A DNA stretch of 64,000 nt from Sinimarinibacterium arenosum. Lineage in GTDB: Bacteria > Pseudomonadota > Gammaproteobacteria > Nevskiales > Nevskiaceae. Every line of letters starts with the position of its first letter. Position 1 is the stretch's first letter. A model generated the notes under the pieces. It was not told the origin of the DNA. It made no database searches and saw only the letters and a list, made by a program, of their open reading frames with translations. Made by a program: the position numbers and the translations under genes. The stretch covers positions 124,001 through 188,000 of the forward strand of contig NZ_SUKF01000009.1 in NCBI RefSeq assembly GCF_005047655.1, read 5' to 3'. This document shows, piece after piece, positions 1 to 9,673 of the stretch.

Positions 1-613
1 CCGGCTCGGTCCGATGCACCTCAGGCTCAGCCGACAGATAGAGCCACAGCTTGAACAGGTGCCTGCAAAAGCCATCGAAACGTTCCCCGCCCAGGGCGTT
101 AGCCGCAGATTGGTTGGCCTGCAGCGTGCGGGTGATGAGCCGGTTGACCGACTCACCGGGATCCTGCAGCACCAGATCAATCGGGACCAGGTTGCAGGCG
201 GGGGAGTCGGCGACGCGGTCCACGACGTGCAGGCGATGCACTTCGCACAGGGTGGGTTCCAGGTTGAACCGCGCCCTTTCGTCGACGGACATGGCGATCG
301 CGTCGACGGCCTTGCTTGCACAGTAGGTGCCGTCGATGCGCTTCATTTGCCCGGTACGGGACTGCGCGATCGACCATCCGACCACGGCCTGGCTCACGCC
401 GAAGCCGTAATAGGCGTTGGCCGCGTCTAAAGGGAAGATGTGGGCCGCGTGTATGGAGTCATCGAGATCGGATTCCTCCAGCAATAGCTCCAATGCGTCG
501 GTGCTGAGAACGACCGTCGCACCAGAATCGTTGCGGAACCGACGCACTGCCTCATGGGCACCAGGCCACATCGGGTGCGGGATATGTCGATAGGCGTGGG
601 CTTCGGCCGTCAT
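1..613 (-). CDS. Partial protein, possible distant AcrVA2-like protein
   Basis: The frame starts at an ATG at 613 on the minus strand, behind AAGGGG, and stays open for 204 codons to the left edge, so the C-terminus lies outside the window. It is divergent from the RecD-like gene starting 57 bp away. No catalytic motif is visible. From memory, the motif order VPIDLVL (residues 143-149), PGESV (152-156) and KLWLYLSAEPEV (188-199) resembles AcrVA2 (VPQPFIL, SGQSV, LLWLCVAEPDI), a plasmid- and phage-borne inhibitor of Cas12a. That is a weak pattern match made without an alignment. The reading frame is well supported; the family call is tentative. Confidence 0.6.
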   Translation of the reverse strand, partial: MTAEAHAYRHIPHPMWPGAHEAVRRFRNDSGATVVLSTDALELLLEESDLDDSIHAAHIFPLDAANAYYGFGVSQAVVGWSIAQSRTGQMKRIDGTYCASKAVDAIAMSVDERARFNLEPTLCEVHRLHVVDRVADSPACNLVPIDLVLQDPGESVNRLITRTLQANQSAANALGGERFDGFCRHLFKLWLYLSAEPEVHRTEP

Positions 614-669
614 GCCCCTTAGACGTAACGATTGCCCGTTTGCAGGACGGAACGCGATAGAGGTGCACG

Positions 670-2844
670 ATGACAAGCGGACAGGCAGCGCCGACCACCT
701 TGCAGGGCGAGGTCACAGAAGTCCTTTTCCGGAAGGAGGATTCCGGCTGGGGCATCCTGAAAGTGCGCGAGGCCCTTTCGGGGGAGGACCGCGTTGTGAC
801 CGGGGTGATCGGCAACCTGGCGGCTGGGAACTTCCTGGAAGCGCGCGGGCAGTGGGTTCAGGGTCGGCGCGGCAAGGAGTTCAAGGCGTCATTCATCCGG
901 AATAACCTGCCATCCCACCCCGATGGGATCATCAAGTTCCTGGCCAGCGGCGCGTTCATCGGAATCGGGCGAGGGATCGCGGAACGCCTGGTCGGGGCTT
1001 TCGGGTCGGAAACACTCAACATCCTGATGGAGTCCCCGGATCGGGTGGCCAAGGTGCATGGCGTCGGGCTCCGGCGTGCGCGGGCACTGCAGGATGCGCT
1101 GCTGCCGATGCGCATGGAGGCTCCCGTGCTGTCGGATCTGAACCAGGTGATGGGGCCCGCGATGGCGCAAAAAGCCGTGCAGGTGTTCGGCGGCCAGGCC
1201 GCGTCGATGATCAAGGACAACCCCTACGGCTTTACCGGGTCGATTCCCGGGTTCGGTTTCAAGCGCGCCGACAGCGTTGCGCTGGCCAATGGCATGAAGC
1301 CAGACAGCCCGGAGCGCCTGTCCGCCGCAGCGCTGTGGGTACTGAGGGACGCGGAGAGCTCTGGCCACTGTGCCTTGCCGCTGGATCTGCTGGAGTCCAA
1401 GGTGTCCGAGCTCACGGGGGTCGATCGGCAAGCGGTCGCGCGCGAACGCCTCAATGCGGTTTTGTCCGGAGAGACGACGAGCGTCGAGGCCGAGGACGGA
1501 CTCTATGTCATGCGCCGGGCCATGGCCGAGATGGAGGAGGCAGTCGCCACGGCCCTGCTGCGGCGGCTGGCCTCCCCGCTGGATGCGTCCGACCTGGGCG
1601 CGATCGATCAGCGCATCTCCCGGTTCGCACGGGCGCGCGGAGTGCCGTTGGACTGGCGCCAGCGGACGGGCGTCTCGCTGGCGCTGACGTCCCGCATCTC
1701 CGTCATTACCGGATTCCCCGGAACCGGGAAATCTGCGGCCCTGGCGGTGCTTGTGGACCTGATCGGGCATGACCGCGTCACCTTGGCCGCGCCCACGGGT
1801 GCTGCGGCGGAGCGTATGCGGCTGGCCACCGGGCTGACGGCTTCAACGCTGCACAGTCTGCTCGGCTACAAGCCGACCGGCGAATTCACCTATGGCGAGG
1901 ACAATCGCCTCCCGGTGAAGTTTCTGATCCTGGATGAGGGCTCCATGGTCGACCTGCCGTTGCTGCACGCGGTATTGATGGCGCTGCCCGACGACGCGCA
2001 GCTGCTGATCGTTGGCGATGTTGATCAGTTGCCGTCGGTCGGCCCCGGGAACGTCCTGGCGGACCTCATCACCTCGGGCGTTCTGCCCGTGACGCGGTTC
2101 GAGACGGTCTACCGGCAGGGGGCGGGGTCGGAGATCATTCACAACGCGCTGCTGATCCGGCGGGGCCAGGCTCCGGACTTTTCGGGAATGTCGCGCGAGT
2201 ACCGGTTCTACGAGGCCCCGACCGCGGAGGACGCTGCTCGCGTGGCGCTTGAGCAGCTGCGCACGGTATTCCCAAAGTCGGGTTACGACCTCCGAACCGA
2301 TGTTCAGGCCCTGAGCGTCATGAACAAGGGCCTCATCGGCGTGGATGCCATGAACGATGCCGTGCAGGCGTTCGCGCCGGGCATGGGCAAAGCAAAGCTG
2401 CAGACGCCTACGCACCTGCTGCAGGTCGGCAGCAAGGTCATCCAGACCAAGAACGACTACATCCTGAATGTCTTCAACGGCGCCATAGGCCATGTCGTGG
2501 AGATCGATGAGCGCAAGTCCATTGTGACGGTGCGTTTCGGCGACCGGAGAATCGAGTACACGGCCGATCGGTTACGCAACCTGCGCTTGGGGTGGGCAAT
2601 CTCGACCCATCGCAGCCAAGGTAGCGAGTACCCGGGCGAGGTCTTCCCGGTTGCGGCCTACAACCGCCACATGCTGGACCGCCAGATTCTGTTTACAGCC
2701 CTGACCCGCGCCAAATCCGAGCTCGCGGTGATTGGCCCGAGCAAACTGATTGCGGAAGCGGCGACTCGGCCGCCGAGGGTGCGTCACACCCTGCTGCGAT
2801 GGCGGTTGCAAACCGGAGCACGACGGGCGTTGGCGGCCCGCTGA
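670..2844 (+). CDS. recD2: ATP-dependent RecD2-like DNA helicase
   Basis: A 724-residue superfamily 1 helicase of the RecD2/YrrC type, which unwinds DNA 5' to 3' and acts without RecBC. The N-terminal third holds the RecD2-type OB and helix-hairpin-helix region. The helicase core follows: Walker A GFPGTGKS near residue 348, motif II LDEGSMVD near 421 (DEGS where DEAS is usual), VGDVDQLPSVGPG, YRQGAGSEI, and the late motifs STHRSQGSE and FTALTRAKSELAVIG. The length matches the family (about 700-800). The ATG at 670 has AGAGG upstream. It starts a rightward run with a small gene and parB, which suggests a role in maintaining the element's DNA. Confidence 0.93.
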   Translation: MTSGQAAPTTLQGEVTEVLFRKEDSGWGILKVREALSGEDRVVTGVIGNLAAGNFLEARGQWVQGRRGKEFKASFIRNNLPSHPDGIIKFLASGAFIGIGRGIAERLVGAFGSETLNILMESPDRVAKVHGVGLRRARALQDALLPMRMEAPVLSDLNQVMGPAMAQKAVQVFGGQAASMIKDNPYGFTGSIPGFGFKRADSVALANGMKPDSPERLSAAALWVLRDAESSGHCALPLDLLESKVSELTGVDRQAVARERLNAVLSGETTSVEAEDGLYVMRRAMAEMEEAVATALLRRLASPLDASDLGAIDQRISRFARARGVPLDWRQRTGVSLALTSRISVITGFPGTGKSAALAVLVDLIGHDRVTLAAPTGAAAERMRLATGLTASTLHSLLGYKPTGEFTYGEDNRLPVKFLILDEGSMVDLPLLHAVLMALPDDAQLLIVGDVDQLPSVGPGNVLADLITSGVLPVTRFETVYRQGAGSEIIHNALLIRRGQAPDFSGMSREYRFYEAPTAEDAARVALEQLRTVFPKSGYDLRTDVQALSVMNKGLIGVDAMNDAVQAFAPGMGKAKLQTPTHLLQVGSKVIQTKNDYILNVFNGAIGHVVEIDERKSIVTVRFGDRRIEYTADRLRNLRLGWAISTHRSQGSEYPGEVFPVAAYNRHMLDRQILFTALTRAKSELAVIGPSKLIAEAATRPPRVRHTLLRWRLQTGARRALAAR

Positions 2845-2851
2845 GGCCGAA

Positions 2852-2866
2852 GTTAGTCAGTTAGCG
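2852..2866. promoter_or_regulatory. GTTAGTCA-type box, site A
   Basis: GTTAGTCAGTTAGCG lies between recD2 and the next gene. Three other intergenic copies share GTTAGTCA (32895, 54968, 60247). Here the second half of the palindrome seen at 54968 is degenerate. CGTATACG follows about 10 bp further on, just before the ATG at 2889. Its function (operator or promoter element) is inferred only from repetition and position. Confidence 0.45.
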
Positions 2867-2888
2867 TTTCGCCTGTCGTATACGGGGC

Positions 2889-3278
2889 ATGGATACACAT
2901 TTCAATCAAGTGACAGCTGGATTCGGTCATGGCGCCCCGCTGGGGCCCAAGGCGGCCTTGGCGCTGCCGTCCGGTGCCCGCCGCGCCCATCAGAAGTGGG
3001 AGTCGTGGTTCGTGCGCGCGCTGCATGCGTTCGCCCTGCCTGAGCGCCAGGCGCTGCTGGTGCGCTTCGGTCGCGACACCCACGCTGCGGTGCGCAAGAC
3101 CTTCAACGGACTCCGGGACCAGGCGGTCACTGCGGTGGGCGCTGCGGACCGGGAACGGACTGCCTCGGTCGCTGCCTGGCTGGCCCAGCAGAACCCGCTG
3201 CTGCCCCCGCCGGCAGAAGTGTCCGCGTTTCGGGGTGTTTTGGGCCTGGTTGGGCCCGTGGTCAACCCCGTCGTCTAA
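2889..3278 (+). CDS. Hypothetical protein
   Basis: 129 residues, not recognised. The central part is basic and amphipathic (KWESWFVRAL, then RFGRDTHAAVRKTF) and the C-terminus is hydrophobic and proline-rich. There is no signal peptide. It lies between recD2 and parB in the same direction, 27 bp before the parB start, so it is probably co-transcribed with parB. The ATG directly follows the GTTAGTCA box and a CGTATACG palindrome. The only ribosome-binding candidate is a short GGGG close to the ATG. A long opposite-strand frame overlaps both this gene and parB and is less credible. Confidence 0.5.
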   Translation: MDTHFNQVTAGFGHGAPLGPKAALALPSGARRAHQKWESWFVRALHAFALPERQALLVRFGRDTHAAVRKTFNGLRDQAVTAVGAADRERTASVAAWLAQQNPLLPPPAEVSAFRGVLGLVGPVVNPVV

Positions 3279-3305
3279 GCCGATCAGATCACGCAGGAGA
3301 GGGGC

Positions 3306-4598
3306 ATGCGCGGAAGCAGTCTGATGGGTGACGCGGGACTTGATGTGGGGGTGAAGCGCGATGCGACGCAATATGTGCGCACCCTTAACCTTTCTCAGTT
3401 GATTCCCGATCCGCAGCAGCCTCGAAGGCACTTTGATCCACAGGCCATCGAGGATCTCGCCCGTAGCATCGAGACGACAGGGTTCCTGCTTCACCCGATG
3501 GTGGTTCGACTCGCGGAGGCAGATGAGGGCTCGTCGCGGAGTGCGCGGGAGCCCGAGAAATACTACATCGTCGCCGGCGAACAGCGGTGGATGGCCCTGC
3601 GCCTGCTGAAACGCACCCGTGCCGAGTGCTCGGTGATCTCGACCCAGGATCCGTACGAGATTCGTCTGATCCAAACGGCCGAGAACCGGCAGCGGTATGC
3701 CCTGGATGTCGAAGAGGAAGCAGCCAATGCGCTGATGACCTTGGAGTTGGGTCGCGCGCGGGGAAAGAACAATCGCCAGGTCGCTGAGGACATGGGTTAC
3801 CCCCAGGCGTCCTTTTCGCGCCTGCTCGCGATCAACTCCGCGCCGGAGCCCGTTCGCAAGGTGTTACGCGATGGTCGCACCCGCAACCCGGAGTTGGCGG
3901 GACTTCTTGCGGCGATGGCGGAGCTGGAGGACCCGGCACTGTTTGTCCGGGCAACTGAAGGGGATCTCATCTCGCTGCACCTCGCCCGCGAGGTCGGCTG
4001 GGCACTGAAGAACGGGTTTGGACCCGGGGACATCCTTGCCCGTCTCGATGTGGTGGGTCTGAGCGCGCAATCCCTCGGATTGCGACCGGATCCCAAAGCC
4101 ATCGAGCCTGCGGCTCCCGAGCAACCCGCTGTGCCCCCAGAGCAGGATGCGGCTGGCCCTGACCATGGCGCCGAGCCTGCCTCCGGTGGCGACACGACGG
4201 TTGAGGTGATTGTTGAGACGTTCGATCCCGGACAGCCGACGCCGCCCCCAGTCGAGGAAGCGCCTCAGCCGGCGTCCGCCGGGGCGAATTCCGATCCCGC
4301 CCCCTCAACGTCCACCCGCCGGGCCTCCACGATTCCGGAGTCCATGGTGGCACCCGAACGGGGGGAGGGCGTTGCGTATACGCAATTCCCGGCCGCGGCG
4401 CCGGGCGGCTTTTCGACGAGCCAGGGGCCGGTTACCGAGTTGGGCGTTCGGATCGGGGAGGAGGTCGTGACGCTCCTTTTGACCGATCCGCGGTCGGTAG
4501 GCACCAACGCCGCAGTGGTCTTTGCGGACGGCCGCATCGAAGTGCTCGATCTGTCTGTGACGGGAGCCGTGTTGCTCTCGCTTTCAAGGAACCCATAA
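3306..4598 (+). CDS. parB: ParB/Spo0J-like partition protein
   Basis: 430 residues. The ParB N-terminal domain spans about residues 20-140, with LSQLIPDPQQPRRHF, the CTP-binding box VAGEQRW near 89 and AENRQR near 125. A KorB/ParB helix-turn-helix follows (RQVAEDMGYPQASFSRLLAI, about 158-177). The C-terminal half is a long Pro/Ala/Glu-rich linker plus a short conserved end, longer than most ParBs. No parA is seen beside it; the upstream neighbours are recD2 and a small gene. CAGGAGAGGGG supports the ATG at 3306. A perfect TTGCGTATACGCAA lies inside the gene at 4372. It could be a true partition protein or a KorB-like global regulator; the sequence does not decide. Confidence 0.88.
   Translation: MRGSSLMGDAGLDVGVKRDATQYVRTLNLSQLIPDPQQPRRHFDPQAIEDLARSIETTGFLLHPMVVRLAEADEGSSRSAREPEKYYIVAGEQRWMALRLLKRTRAECSVISTQDPYEIRLIQTAENRQRYALDVEEEAANALMTLELGRARGKNNRQVAEDMGYPQASFSRLLAINSAPEPVRKVLRDGRTRNPELAGLLAAMAELEDPALFVRATEGDLISLHLAREVGWALKNGFGPGDILARLDVVGLSAQSLGLRPDPKAIEPAAPEQPAVPPEQDAAGPDHGAEPASGGDTTVEVIVETFDPGQPTPPPVEEAPQPASAGANSDPAPSTSTRRASTIPESMVAPERGEGVAYTQFPAAAPGGFSTSQGPVTELGVRIGEEVVTLLLTDPRSVGTNAAVVFADGRIEVLDLSVTGAVLLSLSRNP
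4372..4385. promoter_or_regulatory. TTGCGTATACGCAA palindrome, copy 1 (perfect)
   Basis: A perfect 14-bp palindrome inside the linker-coding part of parB. Other copies or near copies lie at 17206, 28233, 40264 and 42784. Candidate dispersed binding site for the ParB-like protein (inference). Confidence 0.5.
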
Positions 4599-4601
4599 AT
4601 C

Positions 4602-5789
4602 ATGCGTACATTCACTGGATTGGCCCTGTCAGCGGTTCTGCTACTCGGACTGGCTCCGGCGCACGCGGCCGACGCGACCCGAGACGCAGCGACGATCGAA
4701 CGTCTGGGCGGCGAAACGGATCAGCTTCGCAAACAGCTGGGCCTGGTGCAGTCCCGATTGGCGACAGCCGAAGAGTCCGTTGTCTCACTGACCAGCCGGC
4801 TTGCGAAGGTCGATGACGCCTCGCGGACGGAAATGGGGCAGTTTCGGGAAAGCGTCGACGCGCAGCTGGAGGCCGGGCTCAAGCGGAGCGTGACGACGGC
4901 CGATCTTGAAGCGCTTGGACAGAAGATTGCGACACTCGCCGATGCCGTCGCAAAGCTACAAACGGCGACTGAGGACAGCCAGCGTGCGACCCAGGCCAAT
5001 CGCGAGGGCCTTTCGGATATCAATCAGCAGCTCGCGACGGTGGTGACTTCGGTGACAGAGCTGCGGGCGTCGACATCAGACGTGCCCAGTCAGCTGGCGT
5101 CGGTGCGCGAGCTGGCGCAGGGGGCTTCCGAAGCTGCGAAGGCGACCACGACGCGCATGGGCGAGATCGAGAGCACCGTCGCCGAAACCAAAACCAGTGT
5201 TGCGGCGCTGCCGTCGCAGATCACATCGGTGCGCGAGCTGGCGCAGGGCGCCTCCGAAGCGGCGAAGGCGACCACCAAGAGCCTGGCCCAGGTCGAAGCG
5301 TCGGCTGAAGCGATCAAGGCAGACAATGCGGCGATCGCAAAGCGGATCGACGACAACGTAGAGGCGGCAGTGTCGAAAAAGATCGCGGTCGCTGCGCGGC
5401 GTGCAATCAATGACATGGTGGCTGCAGGCGACCTGGATATTGCACCGCCATCGGCACCCGTGAAGACGGGCGCGCGCCCCTCAACCCCGGATGCCAGTGT
5501 CCTCTCGCGTCTGACGAAAGACGCACCGGTACCGGACGACGCTGCGGTCAACCGTGCACCCTATGACGTTGTACTGGTGTTTGGGGATGAGGCGACCGCC
5601 ACCCGCATGTCCAAGTTTCTTACCGCCAACGGGCTGTCCCCAACGCCGCAGGTTCTGGCCGATGGGAGTAATGCACTCATGGTCGGGCGATTCTATGAAT
5701 ACACCGGTGCGGTCACATTCCAGAACGACGTGTCCAAACGCTTCGGGCTGAAGCCGTCGATCATGGATCGGGAAGGCACCTTGTTCTGA
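4602..5789 (+). CDS. Exported coiled-coil protein
   Basis: 395 residues with a clear Sec signal peptide (hydrophobic core LSAVLLLGL, cleavage near AHA-AD at residue 22-23). Most of the mature part is alpha-helical coiled coil rich in Ala, Gln, Thr and Ser. It contains an internal duplication: QLASVRELAQGASEAAKATT near residue 164 and a near copy near 205. The last 80 residues form a separate globular domain (PYDVVLVFGDEA to the end). It starts 3 bp after parB and ends at a strong terminator. Probably periplasmic, and possibly a structural or envelope partner for transfer. No family recognised. Confidence 0.8.
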   Translation: MRTFTGLALSAVLLLGLAPAHAADATRDAATIERLGGETDQLRKQLGLVQSRLATAEESVVSLTSRLAKVDDASRTEMGQFRESVDAQLEAGLKRSVTTADLEALGQKIATLADAVAKLQTATEDSQRATQANREGLSDINQQLATVVTSVTELRASTSDVPSQLASVRELAQGASEAAKATTTRMGEIESTVAETKTSVAALPSQITSVRELAQGASEAAKATTKSLAQVEASAEAIKADNAAIAKRIDDNVEAAVSKKIAVAARRAINDMVAAGDLDIAPPSAPVKTGARPSTPDASVLSRLTKDAPVPDDAAVNRAPYDVVLVFGDEATATRMSKFLTANGLSPTPQVLADGSNALMVGRFYEYTGAVTFQNDVSKRFGLKPSIMDREGTLF

Positions 5790-5799
5790 CACGCGTGAA

Positions 5800-5846
5800 G
5801 GGCCGGGGCCCGTGTTGACGCGCCCCGGCCCCGGTGATAAGTTTTT
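5800..5846 (+). terminator. Rho-independent terminator after the parB operon
   Basis: GGGCCGGGGC (5800-5809) pairs perfectly with GCCCCGGCCC (5822-5831) around a 12-nt loop. A T-run follows at 5842-5846 after a 10-nt gap. It ends the recD2-parB-coiled-coil run. Confidence 0.75.
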
Positions 5847-5907
5847 AGCCAAGATTTTTTCACAGCTTGATTGTTCTCCCTAGCGAGGCATCAGGCACAT
5901 AGGCCCT

Positions 5908-6041
5908 CAACAGTCCCTAGTGATGTTGATTGCCGCCCTCAAACTTCCGCTTGGAATTTGAGGTAAAAGTTGGAAATTTAGAGAACAGCAAATCAGTCTG
6001 CATCGATTTGCCGCGCTCTATTTGGTGTGTTCGATAATCCC
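5908..6041 (+). promoter_or_regulatory. Control region copy 1 of the AAA/VWA module
   Basis: The gene-free stretch 5847-6230 is AT-richer than its surroundings. It holds CAACAGTCCCTAGTGATG at 5908, GTCTGCAT at 5996 and CTATTTGGTGTGTTCGATAA at 6017. The same three blocks recur, in order and with similar spacing, at 11975-12111. Both copies sit upstream of a run of genes with structured leaders, so this is probably the promoter and operator region. No sigma-70 consensus was recognised with confidence. Confidence 0.5.
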
Positions 6042-6137
6042 TTCTCCTTGAAGGTAGATATTCGAGTCAGTCACACCATCGCAGCTCGCATAACCGTCCG
6101 GTTACTCGCGACTGCTAAAACCTTTTTCACCACGCCA

Positions 6138-6158
6138 TGCAGGAACTCTCTTCCTGCA
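6138..6158 (+). promoter_or_regulatory. Leader hairpin 1
   Basis: TGCAGGAA / TTCCTGCA is a perfect 8-bp stem with a 5-nt loop, 73 bp before the ATG at 6231. It is the first member of the leader family described in the findings. After it come GTCTC, a T-rich stretch and GAGAC. Confidence 0.5.
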
Positions 6159-6230
6159 CGGATGAGTGTTTGTCTCGCGCATGGTTTTTTCCTTCATGTC
6201 GCCGAGACCGACCCTTACCCGGAGCGTGCT

Positions 6231-6485
6231 ATGACTTCGGTGAGTCTTATCACCCGATTTGCCCAGCACCGCACATTGACCACAACCGGTCGATTGAGTG
6301 TTGGTCAAAGAAGTCTTTTCATGGACGCTACAAACAGTCTTGTTTGGGGTGTCGATGAGTACGGATGCGATCAGATTGTTTCGCATACCGATCTTGAGCT
6401 CGACTGGATGAATCGCGCCATCGACTGGATCAATGTTTCACACGGTCCAGCGTTGGTGCCTCCGGCTGAGTTTGTATACACCTAA
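6231..6485 (+). CDS. Small hypothetical protein
   Basis: 84 residues, starting at the ATG at 6231 with GGAG seven bases upstream. An in-frame extension to 6027 is possible but would run through the hairpin leader, so the shorter start is preferred. It has no signal peptide or metal motif; the C-terminal half is acidic (VDEYGCDQIV, DLELDWMNRAIDW). It is the first gene of the module that carries the AAA ATPase and VWA protein. Not recognised. Confidence 0.5.
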   Translation: MTSVSLITRFAQHRTLTTTGRLSVGQRSLFMDATNSLVWGVDEYGCDQIVSHTDLELDWMNRAIDWINVSHGPALVPPAEFVYT

Positions 6486-6501
6486 AGTTATTTCACCACC
6501 A

Positions 6502-6562
6502 TGCGGGGACATCCACTTCCCGCACGGGATAGGTCTGTCTCCGCTCCTTTTTTTGGAGACAG
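6502..6562 (+). promoter_or_regulatory. Leader 2 (hairpin plus SD-sequestering hairpin)
   Basis: TGCGGG (6502-6507) pairs with CCCGCA (6519-6524). Then CTGTCTCC (6535-6542) pairs perfectly with GGAGACAG (6555-6562) around a T-rich loop. The 3' arm contains the GGAG ribosome-binding sequence of the ATG at 6565, so the second hairpin would hide it. Confidence 0.6.
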
Positions 6563-6564
6563 GC

Positions 6565-6815
6565 ATGAAATCCAAAGTAGTTTCTGAACCGCATCTGGCC
6601 GAATGGCTCGGTGCGGCTTTCGGTGTAGGCGGAACTTTGCTGGCAGCAGTGTCAGCGCAGTTCCTTTTCTTCACATTTTCGGCGTATGCGGTGAGCAATG
6701 TCTCGCTGATCTACGCCGCCCGTGTTCGTCGCGCTCATGGCCTGCTCGCAATGAATGCGGCGTATTTCTCAATCACGTTGTTCGGGCTATACAACCACTT
6801 CCCCGGAGGTGGTTT

Positions 6816-6819
<4 letters not shown>
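6565..6819 (+). CDS. Small two-helix membrane protein
   Basis: 84 residues, starting at the ATG at 6565 three bases after the GGAGACAG arm of its leader. Two hydrophobic helices (about residues 14-36 and 55-75) flank a short basic loop (ARVRRAHG). The motif spacing (VSNVSLIYAARVRR, LFGLYN) vaguely recalls half of a PnuC-type transporter, but no family is claimed. Its TGA overlaps the GTG of the CobT-like gene (GTGA), and GGAGGTGG near its end serves the next gene, so the two are translationally coupled. Confidence 0.65.
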
Positions 6820-8576
<1,757 letters not shown>

Positions 8577-8624
8577 CACACCACGCCGAATCGAACGCGG
8601 CTCAGACGTTCGAAAACCTACCCC

Positions 8625-8694
8625 GTGGGGCCAATTCGCCCCACAGGGGGAGTGTTGTGCCTCACGGGTTTCCTTTTTTCTTTTGGAGACTCAC
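8625..8694 (+). promoter_or_regulatory. Leader 3
   Basis: GTGGGGC (8625-8631) pairs perfectly with GCCCCAC (8638-8644). A T-rich tract then leads to GGAGAC just before the ATG at 8695. The SD-arm pairing is weak in this copy (TGTG 8656-8659 with CACA 8692-8695). Confidence 0.45.
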
Positions 8695-9180
8695 ATGAAG
8701 TACGACATTGACTTGGACGCCCCAGAGGCGTCCCGCAATTTTGGGTTCGGGCTGGCCTGTTTGGCGGCCCTTTTGGTGGTGGCCCCCGTGGTGGGGTGGA
8801 TTGATTCAGGCGCCATTGTGGCGCTCAACCAATCCATCGCCAGCTTCGGTGGTGCTGCAGTGATCGCCATCGCGGCGATCTTGCAGTACCAGAATGCGCA
8901 GGATGCCGAAAGGTTCCTGCGCATTTGGGCGGCACGTCCGTCGGTGGTGGCGCATGCGGCTCTTGTCGCGCGCGTCGCCAAGCTGCGCACCCTCATCGGC
9001 TATGCACTGCCGCTGGGGTACGTGGCGGGCCTGATGGCCCTGACTGCGCGTCCAAGCGTCACCGCTGCGCTTTTCGGCGTGGCGGTGTTCGCTGCCGTTG
9101 TCGTCGCGAGCTCGGTGTATTCCGAGCTGACGGCGCAGCGGACGCGCCTGGTGCGGCTGGTACGGAGGGAATTGTCATGA
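8695..9180 (+). CDS. Multi-pass inner-membrane protein
   Basis: 161 residues starting at the ATG at 8695 behind GGAGAC. About four hydrophobic helices are visible: residues 20-40, 46-65, 104-122 and 125-145. A charged segment in the middle contains QYQNAQDAERFLRIW. There is no signal peptide, transport motif or catalytic motif. Its stop overlaps the ATG of the next gene (ATGA). It lies between the VWA protein and the AAA ATPase and may anchor that machinery in the membrane; this is inference from position only. Confidence 0.7.
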   Translation: MKYDIDLDAPEASRNFGFGLACLAALLVVAPVVGWIDSGAIVALNQSIASFGGAAVIAIAAILQYQNAQDAERFLRIWAARPSVVAHAALVARVAKLRTLIGYALPLGYVAGLMALTARPSVTAALFGVAVFAAVVVASSVYSELTAQRTRLVRLVRRELS

Positions 9181-9578
9181 ACCTCCAAAGCCAATTGACT
9201 GCTGCGCTGCGTGATGTCTACGCAGTCGAGCAGTCCCGGCGTCATCAGCTTGCGGTGGAGACCCTGGCGCAAGCCAAGTATCTCCGCGAAAGAGGGGATG
9301 TGATCAGCGCCTACGCGGTGCTGCATCACGCCCTCGCGTTCCACGGCCTGAGCGCCCTGCAAAAGCAGGTCGATCAGGCCAAGGTGACCCTTGTCGAGCA
9401 GTTCGGCGACAAGGCGTTGAGTGTTGCCAATCGTGCGGCCATTGCGGTCACACGTGCGGCACAAGGAGGCGACTGCGCGCAGCTAGCGCGTGAGGTCGCC
9501 AATGTTGCGCTGCCGGCCAAGAAGCTGCCGGTGGTGCCTGATATCCAGGTGAGCGAGACGGTAAGTCTGGCTGCCTGA
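9177..9578 (+). CDS. Hypothetical alpha-helical cytoplasmic protein
   Basis: 133 residues with ATG at 9177 overlapping the previous stop; GGAGGG lies upstream. Predominantly helical and Ala/Gln-rich (TLAQAKYLRERGDVISAYAV, then LSALQKQVDQAKVTLVEQFG), with the look of a TPR or helical-bundle protein. The C-terminus is hydrophobic and proline-containing. Translational coupling to the membrane protein suggests a shared complex. No family recognised. Confidence 0.65.
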   Translation: MNLQSQLTAALRDVYAVEQSRRHQLAVETLAQAKYLRERGDVISAYAVLHHALAFHGLSALQKQVDQAKVTLVEQFGDKALSVANRAAIAVTRAAQGGDCAQLAREVANVALPAKKLPVVPDIQVSETVSLAA

Positions 9579-9604
9579 TTGACATCTTTTTTGTACCTAC
9601 CCCC

Positions 9605-9664
9605 GCGGGGCATCTATCCCCGCATGGGGATAGGTGTGCCTGCGGATTTCTACCTCTTTTGGAG
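9605..9664 (+). promoter_or_regulatory. Leader 4
   Basis: GCGGGG (9605-9610) pairs with CCCCGC (9618-9623), followed by GGGGATAGG and a pyrimidine-rich stretch running into TTTTGGAG. The GGAG at 9661 serves the ATG at 9674. The SD-arm hairpin is not clear in this copy. Confidence 0.4.
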
Positions 9665-9673
9665 ATTCCCAAA

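Noticed and set aside
2853-3674. A long minus-strand frame over the 2889 gene and the start of parB
   Set aside because: It runs opposite to parB, which has clear ParB motifs and a good ribosome-binding site.
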